This document shows positions 10,785 to 23,740 of a DNA stretch of 64,000 bases, piece by piece (positions within the stretch are counted from its first letter, which is position 1; the number at the start of each line of letters is the position of its first letter). Below the pieces are notes generated by a model that saw nothing but the letters and a program-made list of their open reading frames with translations, was not told the DNA's origin and made no database searches. The translations under genes and the position numbers were made by a program. The stretch comes from Carya illinoinensis (taxonomy: Eukaryota > Streptophyta > Magnoliopsida > Fagales > Juglandaceae): NCBI RefSeq assembly GCF_018687715.1, contig NC_056760.1:36098001-36162000 (forward strand), read 5' to 3'.

Positions 10785-13700
10785 ATGGCAGTCTCCTCCC
10801 TTTCCATTTCCAATATACCGATAGTAGCGTGGGCTATCTGGATCTTTTTATGCGGAAACTGTTTGGATAATGCACTTCATCAGCTTGTTAACGTTGCAGC
10901 AGCATCTGGATCAATATCTACCCTTCAACTTGAACAAGCCAAGGCTTTGCACGAGACTGGGTGGTGGCCGTCCAATACTAATTATTCAAGTGCTTGCGAC
11001 TGGGATGATATTACTTGCAATGATGGAGGAAGCGTCACAAGCATCAATAGATCTTATCAAGGTTTGAGAGGTCAGTTGAAACTCAACTTCTCTTTCTTCC
11101 CAAATTTAGAAAGTCTTCATCTTCGTTCAAACAACCTTACTGGGCTCATCCCACTTGAGATAGGGATGCTGAAAAATCTGACCTTTTTAGACCTTTCTTA
11201 TAACATGCTCGTCGGTCCAATCCCAACTACTCTGGTCCATTTAACTAATTTGAGAAGTTTATACCTTAGTTGGAATAAAATCAATGGATCCATTCCTCTC
11301 GAAATAGGGATGCTGAAAAATCTGACATTTTTATCCCTTTATTGGAACATGCTCGTCGGTCCAATCCCTACCACTCTAGTCCATTTAACTAATTTGAGAT
11401 TTTTAGATCTTGCTCGGAATAAAATTAATGGATCCATTCCCCCCGAAATAGGAATGCTAAAAAATCTTACCCATTTATCCCTTTCATCGAATATGCTCGT
11501 CGGTCCAATCCCTTCCACAATTGGTCATTTAACTAATTTGGAATCTTTGAACCTTGGTGAAAATCAAATCCATGGATCCATTCCCCCCGAAATAGGGATG
11601 CTGAAAAATCTAACCCTTTTATCCATTTATTCGAACATGCTTGTCGGTCCAATCCCTACCACTCTGGTCCATTTAACTAATTTGAGAATTTTATACCTTG
11701 ATCAAAATAAAATCAATGGATCAATTCCTCCTGAAATAGGGATGCTAAAAAATCTGTTAATTTTATCCCTTTATTCCAACATGCTCGTTGGTCCAATCCC
11801 TTTCACAGTTGGTCATTTAACTCATTTGGAATATTTAAACATTAGCTGGAATAAAATCAATGGATCAATTCCCCCCGAAATAGGGATGCTGAAAAATCTG
11901 TCCTCTTTATCCATTTATTCAAGCATGCTCATCGGTTCAATCCCTTCCGCAATTGGTCATTTAACTAATTTGAAATCTTTGATCCTTGGTAAAAGTCAAA
12001 TTAATGGATCCATTCCCTCCGAAATAGGGATGCTAAAAAACTTGATCTATTTATCTCTTTATTCGAACATGCTCGTCGGTCCAATCCCTACCACTCTTAG
12101 CCATTTAACTAATTTGGACTATTTGGACCTTAGTCAAAATAAAATCAATGGATCCATTCCTCCCGAAATAGGGATGATGAAAAATTTAACCACTTTAGAC
12201 CTTCATTCGAACATGCTCATTGGTCCAATCCCTTCCACAGTTGGTCATTTAACTAATTTGAGATATTTGGACCTTAGTTGGAATAAAATCAATGGATCAA
12301 TTCCTCCTGAAATAAGGATGCTGAAAAATCTATCCTCTTTATCCCTTTATTCGAACATACTCGTCGGTCCAATCCCTTCCACAATTGGTCATTTAATCAA
12401 TTTGAGATATTTAGACCTTGGGGCGAATAAAATCAATGGATCCATTCTTCCCGAAATAGGGATGCTGAAAAATCTGACCACTTTATACCTTTATTCGAAC
12501 ATGCTCATCGGTCCAATCCCTTCCACAATTGGTCATTTAACTAATTTGAAATATTTGGACCTTAGTCGGAATAAAATCAGTGGATCAATTCCTCCCGAAA
12601 TAGGGATGCTAAACAATTTGACCTCTTTGTCCCTTGGTTCAAACATGCTTGTCGGTCCAATTCCAACCACTCTGGGTCATTTAACTAATTTGGAATCTTT
12701 GGACCTTAGTCGGAATAAAATCAATGGATCCATTCGTCCTGAAATAGGGATGCTAAATAATTTGACCTATGTTAACCTTTGCCATAACTTTATTAGTGGT
12801 GAAATACCTACTGCACTTGGGACCATTGGCAAAAGGGATTTATGTCGTCAATTCAAGATTTTCCCTCCACGTCACAAAAGCAAAAAATCAATCATAACCG
12901 AAATAGAAATTTTTGCTCCCATCACCACTTTCCTCGGGTTCCTGGTTATTGGGGGTATTCTCTTGTCTCGTTGTGTGTTCAAGAAAAATCAGATTGAGTC
13001 TAGGCAATCAAAGAATGGAAACATATTCTCGATATGGAATTATGATGGACATATTGCATATGAAGACATCATTGAAGCAACCGAAGATTTTGACATCAGA
13101 TATTGCATTGGAACCGGTGGTTATGGTAGCGTTTACAAAGCAGAATTACCAAGCGGAAATGTGGTTGCCTTAAAGAAACTTCATCAGAGAGAGGTTGAGA
13201 ATCCAGTTTTCTGTAAGAGTTTTATAAATGAGGTGAGGGTGTTAACAGAGATTCGACATCGAAATATTGTGAAGTTGCATGGGTTTTGTGTACATAAAAG
13301 ATGCAGATTTTTAATTTATGAATACATGGAAAGGGGAAGCCTATTTTGTGTCCTAAGAAATGTTGATGAAGCTATGGAACTGGATTGGAGCAAGAGGGTA
13401 AACATCATCAAAGTCACAGCACACGCCTTATCTTACATGCATCATGAATGCATCCCAGCAATTGTTCATAGAGATATATCATCCAACAACATTTTGCTGA
13501 ACTCCGAATTCCAAGGTTTTATCTCTGACTTTGGAACTGCTAAACTTCTTGATCCTGACTCATCCAATCAAACATTGGTTGTTGGCACTTATGGTTATAT
13601 TGCCCCAGGTAAATTGTTAACTGGTTATTTCTACCACAACAATGTCATTGAAATTATTTAATTGAGAATATTGAATATAATTCTTTCATTAGTCATGAAT

Positions 13701-14991
13701 CTAAACAAATTTAAAGTTTATTTTTCTTTACTGTTTTTTAAATTTAATCTTAAATTTTAAATTTAATTAGATCTTTTTGTTCTTCATTTAAATGTTTAGC
13801 ATAATCGCATATATTATTTAATAATAATACATTTGGAGAGTGGATGATGAGACTATATAGGAATAGTTTGCAATTAGCAATAATGTAATAATATATATGG
13901 TAGTTTCCTATAATCAAAGTTTCATGATTTAACATTTTTTTTCAAATTTATAAATTCTTTAGATTCAAATTTATAACCTCTAAGCAAAAAAAATTAAAAA
14001 ATAAATAGTTGACACTAGAACTCATTTTTGTGAACTTTGTTTATTTTTCACAACAATTATATAATAAAGTTGTCACGTCTTTGTAGTCTTTATCTTTAAA
14101 AGACTTATATTTTAAAAACTAAATATTAGATTTATTACTGTTCATTTAATAAGCTTGACTGAATTATATATTATTTAATTTTTATATAATAATATAATTG
14201 AAGTGATGACGTCACATTACAAATAGAAATAAGATATTTAAATAATATGCCGTTTTCATTTAATAATATTACTTCCTAAAAAAATAACAAATTTAATTAG
14301 ATATATTCTTTTCAATTTATTAATCCAATCTATATTTATAGTAGAGTAGTTGAGAACTTGAGGGCGTGGCTTCATATGAGTAAAAATTTATCATTTGCAG
14401 GTTATATAGAGCATATAGTTTAAATAAAATTAATAAATAATAAATAATAAATATAGATATAAATTCCAATATTAATACGAGAAACCATGTTGAACAAATG
14501 GCTCAAAAAAATGCTACTGACCATTATTGTTTGTATGGAATCATGCACAATTGCAAACACTCATTTTAAAAGAAATTGACCGTATTTAGTTGATCTCATC
14601 GGTTTTTTTTTCTTTCTTTATAGAGTTTGCCTACACAATGACAGTTACTGAAAAATGTGATGTATATAGCTTTGGAGTGGTGGCGCTAGAAGTATTAATG
14701 GGAAGGCATCCAGGAGAACTCTTGTCCTCATTATCATCATCATCATCTCAAAACATGATGCTACATGAAATATTAGACCAACGCCTGCCACCTCCAAATT
14801 GTCTAATTGGACAGGATATTTTGCTCGTTGCTACAATAGCATTTGCATGCCTTCACACTCAGCCAAAGTCTCGGCCTACAATGAAATGTGTGTCACAAGA
14901 ATTTTTCTCTCACAAAAAGCCAAATGTCATACCCTTGACTACGGTTTCACTCCTGCAATTGAGGAAACAAGCAACATATATGCTGGATTAG
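10785..14991 (+). CDS. LRR receptor-like kinase, MIK2-like (exons 10785-13608, 14624-14991)
   Basis: Plasma-membrane receptor kinase, 1063 residues from two exons. The intron is GT at 13609 to AG at 14623, phase 1; joining restores the subdomain VIII motif APE and a continuous frame. Order: signal peptide about 1-28; LRR N-cap with a CDWDDITC pair near residues 66-73; 24 LRRs as eleven nearly identical 48-residue double units ending in NKINGS; transmembrane helix about 707-730; kinase with glycine loop at about G776, Lys797, HRD 895-897, DFG from Asp915, then [10 protein letters not shown] in exon 2. Sequence style matches the MIK2/At1g35710 group, which perceives peptides or cell-wall cues (family knowledge). 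Compared with copy 3, 52 codons are missing in frame after the last LRR, removing the final LRR and the C-cap. Upstream modules are shared with two pseudogene copies. Expression and ligand are unknown; the family call is confident. Confidence 0.9.
13609..14623 (+). other. Intron of receptor-kinase copy 1
   Basis: AT-rich, about 1.0 kb, GTAAATTG at the donor and TTTATAG at the acceptor. The same intron is recognisable in copy 2, where the CACTA element sits in it, and its last part in copy 3. No nested gene was seen. Confidence 0.85.
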
Positions 14992-15230
14992 GATTTGCTT
15001 ATTGTTAGGGTGTTTTGTGTGTTGTCAACGTGTCATTTACATTTCTCAATCTTTTTTCAAGAAAAATATTATTTGTAAGCATTCCAAATCACCTCATAAA
15101 CCTGAAATACTCACTTTTCGAAGTTGGAATCGGCTGAAACAAAATGGGGTCGGTGTGTTTGTATGAGATAAGTGTGCAAATATAAAGTAGAAGTAAATTA
15201 AGTAAAATCTTATAGAGAATTTGAGCAGAT

Positions 15231-18200
15231 TCATAATTTCTTCTTCAGGAACAATAAACTTTTCAAAATATCTTTGATATCAGGATCATCCCCAGCTTCT
15301 TTGTCCTACTAAAAAAGAAATAAACAAATTTTATATCTAGTTAGAGTAGTACCTAGCATAAAAGCTCAAAACTTTAAAGCCTTAAGTGGAGTTTTTTGAT
15401 ACTCCTCTTCGATTTTAATTGTATAATAAAATATATTTAGATAAGGTTACAAAAAGTGTAAAAATATACATGTTAACTTTTTTGTGCGTTAGGAAAAAAA
15501 GGAAACCATTGATCAATAACAAATATATGACAAAAGAGAAATGGGACAAGCTATGATGAGGAACTTAATTACCTTGTGAACATATGAGATATTAGTTTTG
15601 CCAGGACCTATAACTATAATTCCACCTTGCTGCCTGAGAAACAACAAACTTATTGAAAGCAAACAACTCATATTTGACAAACTTAGCCTAAATGGATAAA
15701 GATCACTAAAACTATTAATCCAACTATCTTATTGAAGGTAGGCCTTATAATTTATTCAATTCTATACTTTTTTTTTTTTTTTCAATTTACCCATTAGTGT
15801 AGAGTCAACTGTTGCCAAATTTCTTTGGTGGCTTCTCCAAGATCTTGTTTAAGCCACCAAGGGGATTTAGTTGTGATGGATTTAGGTTCTGTTGATAATG
15901 CTATTATGTCAAGTCAAGATGCAGGTTTTGTTGATAGTTGCTAGGTGTTGAAGAAAAGTACATAAGTGGATACTTTGATCTCATCATTAAAGAAAATGGA
16001 CACAGTAGTTACAACAAGATGTTTTGCATACCAGCCACCTCTAGTCATGGCATCCTTTTCAAATGAAAGCTTCCAGTCTTGTCAATAGCCTTCCATGTAT
16101 AACTGTATTATCTTGAGACCTACCTGCAGCGTCATAGAAACAACTAAACTAAGAATTCCTAGATGCAATCACAAAGTGCTAATTTTCGCAAATACCTTAT
16201 GTAAGCCACAAGTACTAGTACCAAAAATGGATCTTCACATACTTTCGTAGTAAATGTAGTTGAAACCCCTGAGACAAATTGTAAAGCTTTATACAATGAG
16301 TGGGTCGGGTCGGCATAAACTTATGAAACAAACAAGTCTTATTAGTAGGCAGCAAAATTAAGACACATTACAATCTTTACTGTTGGGAAGTATAGACTCC
16401 ACAAGATAAAATTGAAAAGATTTCTCTTTCATTCTTTTACGCTCCTGCTTTGATGAGTAGTAAGGTCTTTCCACAATGAAGGCTGATTTGCACCAACATG
16501 AATGACATTGTCATTGCTACCATCACCAAACCTTCACCATCACATCCTCATCATTATCACATTATTGTTGTTATCATCATCATCAATTGGCAATAGAAAC
16601 AATCGTTCCATATCTACACTGATTTCTATAGCATAAAATTGAACAGATTTCTCCTTCATTCTTTTACACCCATGCTTTGATGAGTAGTAAAGTCTTTTCA
16701 CAATACATGCTGCTTTGCAACAACAAGAATGACACCATTAATGCTGTCATCACCAAACCTTCACCATCTCATCCTTATCATTACAACATTATTGTGTTAT
16801 TATCATCATCAATTACCAACAGAAACAATGGTTCCATATCCACACAGACCCCTTTATCATAGAGTAATTGAAATTTCAAGATATACGAACTGTAAGAACT
16901 TAAATATAAACAAGAAATTTCAAACAGAAAACAAAATAGGACTAGAATTGCACATGTAATTGACCCAGAGCCACCATCTAATCTCCATGTTTCCATTTTA
17001 CTCCAGTGACAGTAAAACCAAAGTAGAACTAGATGTACGACTGCCGATACAATAGAATAGACATAGTGTACGAATTCTTCAAAAAACATACCTCTGAATT
17101 TTGTTTACTCAGTAAATGCTCTTGCTTGCATAAAATTACTGCTACCAATTACTTCAAAAGTTTATGTTATTTCCTTGACAAACAATTGGGACCAAGGGTG
17201 AGAAATGATTTCAGTGGAGCATAATGTTGTTAGTCACATATTTATCCTTAAAAAACACGTGAAGAGTGCCCTTGGTTTACTCATGAAACTTCCGTACATA
17301 TTTATAATCACCCTTATTCCAAGGATGGCATACTGACACCCAAAAAATACACGAGCACCTTATTATTGTATACTTAATTAATCTATCAAGTCTTACTGAA
17401 GCAAATATCAGTAGTTTAATTAATCATCAGTACATACTTGATCAATACTACGAGGTCTAATTACAACCAAAGCCACATTTGATGTATCCATTATATCCTG
17501 TCAACATATCATATATATTAGTACTATGTTGACATCAATACTTCCCACTTATCATTTTAAACCAACAAAAATTAATGGGGAAGATGCCAATAAGTTATTG
17601 AGTATTTTCTACTCCTTAACAATCTTACATTGTTGTTAACATCATGGGGGAGCAAATACTTTGTTTCTTTTCGCAGGTAGAATTTATGTTATAACAAAAT
17701 GAATGAACGCATGGCATCTATAGTCCATCCACACACTTAGCTTCTTGGTGGCAAGATAATCAACTCCTTTAAGGCAAAAGACACACCTACAAAATAAGAG
17801 ATAAGTACCATACGCAAAATGAATGATCGGTGCACACTACTTAAGTGAAAATATTACCTCCATTAGCCTCTACTATCTCTTTTATGTTCATTGTGATAGA
17901 AATCTGCACATAATAATCATATATTTATATAATCTCTGACCCAAAATGGTGAGCGAATGCCACGACAGCGACAGCTTTCCTATCTATCCACAAATCAGAA
18001 ATCGGGATCGCATTTCCATTCAAATCGAACACTTTCACTGTGTCTAGCACACTTGCCGTATCTTCACCCGCCACTGAAGTTTCAGCAACTATTGACATCC
18101 GCACATGTCATCATTCAAAATAATTACATTTGTTTGCCGAGAAAATGAGGAAATATAAACATCATGATACTCAAGATTTTCAGTGTAAAACGATGGAAAT

Positions 18201-18541
18201 TAATAAAAGGACACATATTATTCTTTACTTTTTTTTCCCTCTTTTCTGTTTATAAAAACCAAAGATATATGATTATTACTAGAAATTTAAACAGACCTAC
18301 CAAGACAACCCAATATTGTAGAAGTCATGAGGAGGGTTTGCCATAGTGAGAAATTGGTTGCATACTTGAGGTGTTTGGGAATCGTAGAAAGTTTGAGAGT
18401 GCAATTTGGTGATAGGCCAGGAAGCGCATGTGTTGAAGTAGGGTTGGTGATCCTGTTGGAGTAGAGATTATTGGTTGAAAGTGTGGTAGACAGAAGTCGC
18501 CCTGGATGGATGCTCGAAGGATAAGCAAAAACTCTGCCCAA
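15231..18541 (-). pseudogene. PRXL2/AAED1-like plastid thioredoxin-fold protein gene, decayed
   Basis: Nine exons on the minus strand: 18541-18301, 18088-17941, 17786-17741, 17497-17438, 17125-17092, 16319-16243, 16123-16032, 15633-15573, 15305-15231. Phases agree at every junction and sum to 278 codons. Recognised family blocks in order: Ser/Thr-rich transit-like N-terminus, VKVFDLNGN, the CVFC redox motif (131-134), VYADPTH, FVSGVSTTFT, DWKLSFEKDAMTRGGW, GGIIVIGPGK, DKEAGDDPDI. This matches the AhpC/TSA-like PRXL2 family (Arabidopsis AT2G37240 type), proposed chloroplast thiol antioxidants. Lesions: TAA at codon 172 (17105-17107), TGA at codon 216 (16082-16084), donor after exon 3 is CT instead of GT (17740), acceptor of exon 5 ends AA instead of AG (17126-17127). 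Retained introns mean a segmental, not processed, copy. Identity is strong from several blocks; pseudogene status is strong unless the assembly is wrong. Confidence 0.85.
16407..16862. repeat. Tandem duplication, about 226-bp unit, in a pseudogene intron
   Basis: Two diverged copies start at ATAAAATTGA (16407 and 16633). Both contain GCTTTGATGAGTAGTAA, CACCAAACCTTCACCATC and TCATCATCAATT. They lie between exons 5 and 6 of the PRXL2-like pseudogene. No function is evident. Confidence 0.75.
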
Positions 18542-18971
18542 GGACTCTGGTTGCTAAACTTTTTGGTTGGATATTGACCGTTGGTCGTAATTGTGGGAAA
18601 TGAAGTTACACATCCCCATCACTAGTTCTAGCATGCTAACCCATCCCCATCACCATCAATACATGGGATGTCTAAAACGCCCAATGTATGGACTGGTCAT
18701 TAAAACAAAGGGTTACGTATGTTAATATTTGAGTTGGGTTTAGATTTGGAAAATACATGACATTTTATTTGCAACAATAAGGAATTTGTCACAAAAACTT
18801 TTGGTAGTGAAAATTATATCACTGCAATTAATTTAGACAGAAAAAATCAATTTCAACATCTTTGGTATCTTTTACAGCAATATTATTTTGCCGCTAATAA
18901 TATTGGATGATATTTAGCTATTTACGATGATTATTTAACTATTAACAGTAACTTTAAATCATGATAAAAAG

Positions 18972-19609
18972 TAGGGGTGCTACCCAACCCATACTGTGTG
19001 GGGTAGCCCCCTCCCCACACCCAACCCCCTGTATAGGGCCCCGCGGGGGGGGGGGGGGGGGGGGGGGGGGTTTCACCCCCACCCCTGCATCCTCGGGGTG
19101 GGGTACCCCGCCTCATATTCACATAAAAAGAAGACTACATTTTACTAAGTTTAAAAATTATTCCTAAGTCCAAAAGTGATCAAAAATACATTTTTAAACT
19201 TAATTTGTAAATTTAAATTTCATAAATATGACTAAATTTAAAAACTATGTAATTTTTAAATTTGTTAGTGCATACTTTATGTAAGTTGTAGTGTAGTAGT
19301 TTTTAAATTATGTAATTTTTAAATTTGCTAGTGCATACTTTATGAACAAGTCTAATAAATTGTAATATATATTTATATATACACAATTTGTAAAATATAA
19401 ATATATATAATTTTATATATATTTATGTTTTTATATATATATATATAATATATAAGAGGGGCGAGGTTGGGCCCTCCCCGCCCCCGCTAGGGGGGCTAGA
19501 TGCCGCCCCCCACCCTAGCCCATAAGGTTCTAGGTTGCTCGCCTCACCATGTGAGGGAGGGGCAAACAGGGGCAGGGTAGGGGGTGCGGGGCCCCCTTGC
19601 CCACCCCTA
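18972..19609. mobile_element. GC-rich hAT-like non-autonomous element, 638 bp
   Basis: Ends are TAGGGGTG and CACCCCTA, perfect 8-bp inverted termini shared with the element at 29660-30463. The outer parts are G/C-rich, with a long G run at 19043-19070. The core is AT-rich, and its revcomp matches the core of the other element on both sides of the foldback found there. Flanking 8-mers ATAAAAAG and ATAAAGGA agree at only five positions, so the target duplication is decayed or absent. Confidence 0.65.
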
Positions 19610-20347
19610 ATAAAGGATCACAATTAAAAATGAGAATTGAAGGTAAGGTTTGAAATTAAAATCTAAAAGCATTCATATTCAGTTTTCTATAATTTTCTTT
19701 AAATTTTAGCTAGAAATCATACTTCTTATAAATTTCTCTTAAATTTTATTCATATCTAAAAAACTTCCTACATCCAATTTTATATTCTTTGTCTATTCTA
19801 TTAAAATAATCTTTTACTATTAATATTTTGTTATTATTTCTACTATTTTATTTATACATTTTTAATTATTTCCTATAAAATATATACAAAAATTAATTTA
19901 GGTGATGAATAGTAACTTTCCAAATATAAGGAGTCACAGTTTACATCTTAAATATATACCTTAAAATAAAAAACTGGATAGAGTGCTTATTTTATTAAAA
20001 AGTTACGTTGATTTCTTAAAATTTAGAGATTTTAGAAATTGAAATTCTCCTCCCTCCCTCTTTTCCTGTCTTCTCTCTCCCCTAACCCACGCCATCCCGC
20101 TCCCTCCCCTATTACCTTTCTCGCCCTCGCTTGCGCCCAGCCACCAACCACCACGAGCCATCGTAACTAGAACCGCTGCACACCGCCTGCCAACCAACTC
20201 CCTCCTCTCCCTTGGCCCCTCACTCCCTCGACGTTGCCTATCTCATTCTCTTCCCGATTTCTACCCCTAACAACCCTTGCCACCACCAGCAACCAAACAG
20301 GCCACCATCATTCAACCTCTGTGAGCCATCGGTAACTCCTCTACTCT

Positions 20348-20455
<108 letters not shown>

Positions 20456-20779
20456 GTTCTCCTCTACTTGCAGCACCTCTAGTTGCACAAAAAGTGCCAA
20501 CCACCATACAGGGTGGCTCCTCCATGTCCAACCAAGATAGCAAAGGAAAAGCCACAGATTTATGATTATTTCCTCCACGCCATTGCAGTCACAAAGAGCC
20601 TCCATGACCCAAATAGCCCCTCCATCCCGCACGGTAGCAGCTATTTTTTTTGTCTCAAGCCTACGGGCAGCTTCACCATCAACAACCAACCGAGACATTC
20701 TCAGCCCCTAGATTTTTGGTATAACCCCTATGTCTCTATCTCTTAGATTAATTAGCACACTTTATTAAATTGTATTGAG

Positions 20780-21600
20780 CCATGAATGAAGCTTAGAAAT
20801 CTTTATGATTGTGTTTGGGTTTGGTGCATAAACGATATGACATATTTATATATTGAATGTGCTGGTTTCAATGAACTAAGAAAAGTGATGTAAAGGTTGG
20901 GATAATGTGGAGCTCTATGATTGTGTTGGTTACTGTATGTTGAGTGAAGTGATAAATGGGTATGGTACATATGTAAGCTTGGTTGAGATTGTAGAAGTTG
21001 GGAAATTGTGAAGCATGATTATAGTATTGATTGAGACTTGTGAAGGTACGTGATTATTTGGCTTTGTGTACGTTGAGTTTAAATGGAAGATGAATTGAAT
21101 ATGCATGTTCTATTTATTGTTAATTGGCATATTGATTGAATATAATGATTGTGGGGGCTAGGATTGAAATGGAGTTGTAAGTGAAGCATAGAGATTGTGA
21201 AGTATGGGGTTGTGTTGGTTGTTCTATGCGGAGTTTAGTTGGACTTTGTATTGAGTATGTGTGTTGTATGTATTGTCAAGAGGCTTATATATTGAGTAAA
21301 GTATTTTAAGTGTTGGATGGACAGATTTTATGCATTTTGAAAGTAATATGAGGTTTATACGATCATAATTTGTGTAATGGGTTTAGTTTATCGGCGCATA
21401 TTTATTTAGTTGAAGAGTTGGTAAGATTTTATTTAAATGCAATGGTTTATGAATTTGAATGTACATGAGAACCATGAAGTCCAAGAATTGGACAGATTTG
21501 ATTATGTTGGGTGTTCTCTGCATGAAGAATGGATTGAGGTTAGGCTCAAGTGATAAATGAATAGTGTGTATATTGGTGTTTGTGGTATTCATTGGACAGA
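20780..21600. other. Degenerate internal repeats, T/G-rich
   Basis: Loosely repeated phrases such as TGTGTTGGTT, GTTGAGT and ATTGAATAT recur at irregular intervals of roughly 180-250 bp. No coding frame. It looks like decayed repeat sequence inside the composite insertion. Confidence 0.3.
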
Positions 21601-22672
21601 TTTTTGCATAAATATGTCAGTTTGATCATTACTTTCATCAGTTTGATTTTCTTATAACTAGCCTGACTCCTTCCCCTTCACTACCCCCTTTTCTTAATTT
21701 TCTTATCTCATAATATCATTTTCAATATTAATTAAGTCTTCAAAACTCCTCTATTGACTTTATTCCTGTTTTGTCCTTCTCTCGATTTGCCTACAGGCGT
21801 TTCTCAAGTTGAGATATGAGATCACCAAGGTTGAATGTATCTTTGTGGTGGGGAACTCTGGCAAACATTTTGTGATAATTCTAGTTAAGTGTCTTGGATT
21901 ACTCGTTTAATTCTAGCATGTTTATAGCTGATTTTAGGAAACCACACACATAAACACAAGTGCACATGTTCCACTTGATCATATCTGGAATAGATCAAAG
22001 GTGTTGGGTGTATGCCCTTGAAGCATTATGGGCTCTGGCACTGGCGGACCATGCTAAAAGTTGTGGTCTTACTCATGATAAATGTTGCTGTAACAAAATT
22101 TTTATTAAGTTCTTGTTCACCCATTTTGGTCAAAAAACCATTCATTGTCTAAGCTATCAGGCCAAACTCGAGTTTTAGGGATGCATTAATTGTTTTGGAG
22201 ATGTATTAATTGTTAAATATGACATCATTGCATGTTTAGCACTAATGCATGTTTATAGATGCACAAGTAGTACATACAACGAATTTTGTGGTTTGGGATT
22301 GTATTTGGATTAATGACAGAGCTGCACATGTGTGCTTGTATTTTACAAAAGTTTTTTTTTTTTTTAATTTTTAAAGGACATTTTGCGGCGATATCCTTCC
22401 ATCGCAAATATCTATTTCCCACAATACATATTGACGGTAATAATCTTTTCCGGCACAAATCAATCACCATAAATAATATTTCCTGCAAGAAAGATTGCCG
22501 CAATAAGCAATTATTTCCAAAATTTTTAAAAAATCTCCGAAACAACATTTTTTTGGAAACTTTTACAGCGGCTAGGTCTTGACTCATAAAATTTTCATGA
22601 AATATTTATTTGCTTCAATTTTCAAACTTTTTCTGGCAATTTTATGTTGTGACAAAAACTCATTTTTCTTGT

Positions 22673-23740
22673 ACGTAAGATTTATCTACAAGAATATGGT
22701 TAAAGTTAAAATAAGAAATCAAATTTAACTCATTTTACTAATAAGCTATCCCATGCTTCTCCCCAACCACCGATTTGCTTAAAGCCAAAATGGTTGCTGC
22801 AAATCATTCAATGCATGTGCCTCAAAAGTGGCCTAGTCTGTGCGTGGGTGTCATGCACTGTTGCACAGCCACGCCTCTGATGGCGAACTTCGCCTTATCG
22901 ACAGATTCAATATCTTCCTATCTGACCCACTCCACCCCAATAGCCCTTGCGCATGGTTCCCTCACATCGACATAGCCATGGTAAAACATTTCCTGTCACT
23001 GCCGATCTGGACCACTTATACCTATATAACTAGTTATGTCAGTGTTTTTCCTAAATGAAAGTCTCGAGGACAAGAATGTGAGACTTTGCATCAGAAAATC
23101 CAATGCAACGAAACATAGTGCCATACAAATTATAGATTCCTCCAATTGAATTGAAAAAAGTAGTCATTTAAGGCATCTCCCACTTGGTTTTTCCAAGAAA
23201 GATGGGGATGGGCATGAACCAAACTTTTGATCCCAAAGCCCTTTCTTAGTTTTCTTTAAGTGCTATGTTAGTAGTGATGGAGTAATTTAGGGACCCTACT
23301 CTTAATATATTTTACTTTCTTTTTTATCAAACGAAATGCTTGCTTGTTTAGACAAAAATGTAAAAAATGTTGAGGAAAAGGCTGAAAAGCAATTCAAGAA
23401 AAAGTAAAAGAAAGCATCAATACCTCCTGCTTGCTTGGAACAAAAGCTCGTAAACAAGTGATCAGAACTAAAAAGTAAAGAGTAAAGACTACCCGTTGAC
23501 GAGTAAAGACTACCCCTTCACATCAACAAGTAAGAGGGGGAAATTTTGATTCCCTAGCTCTAGACCAAACAATACGTCGAGCAATATATATTAATATGTA
23601 AGCATGGGAGCTATATATAATTAATACATGAATATTAGTCAATGAGTCGTCGCATGCATCTTTTCTTATATATAAAAGTCTATGTCTGGATCAGTCGTCA
23701 TGCACATATATAGTACTAATCGGTTATTACTCATAAAAAT
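22673..23740 (+). promoter_or_regulatory. Upstream region of receptor-kinase pseudogene copy 2
   Basis: Shares modules with the regions before copies 1 and 3: TTAGTAGTGATGGAGT and ACGAAATGCTTGCTTG (as in 52440-52565), AGAGTAAAGACTAC, and GAGTCGTCGCATGCAT near 23645, then TATATAGTACTAAT and ACTCATAAAAATGG immediately before the ATG. No separate gene was seen. Confidence 0.55.

Noticed and set aside
11130..12780. Regular 144-bp repeats resembling a designed or CRISPR-like array
   Set aside because: They are LRR-coding units in one open frame, two LRRs per unit; no spacer or cas context, and the organism is a plant.
18931..19167. Pro/Gly-rich frames on both strands
   Set aside because: They arise from the G/C runs of the hAT-like element, not from a gene.
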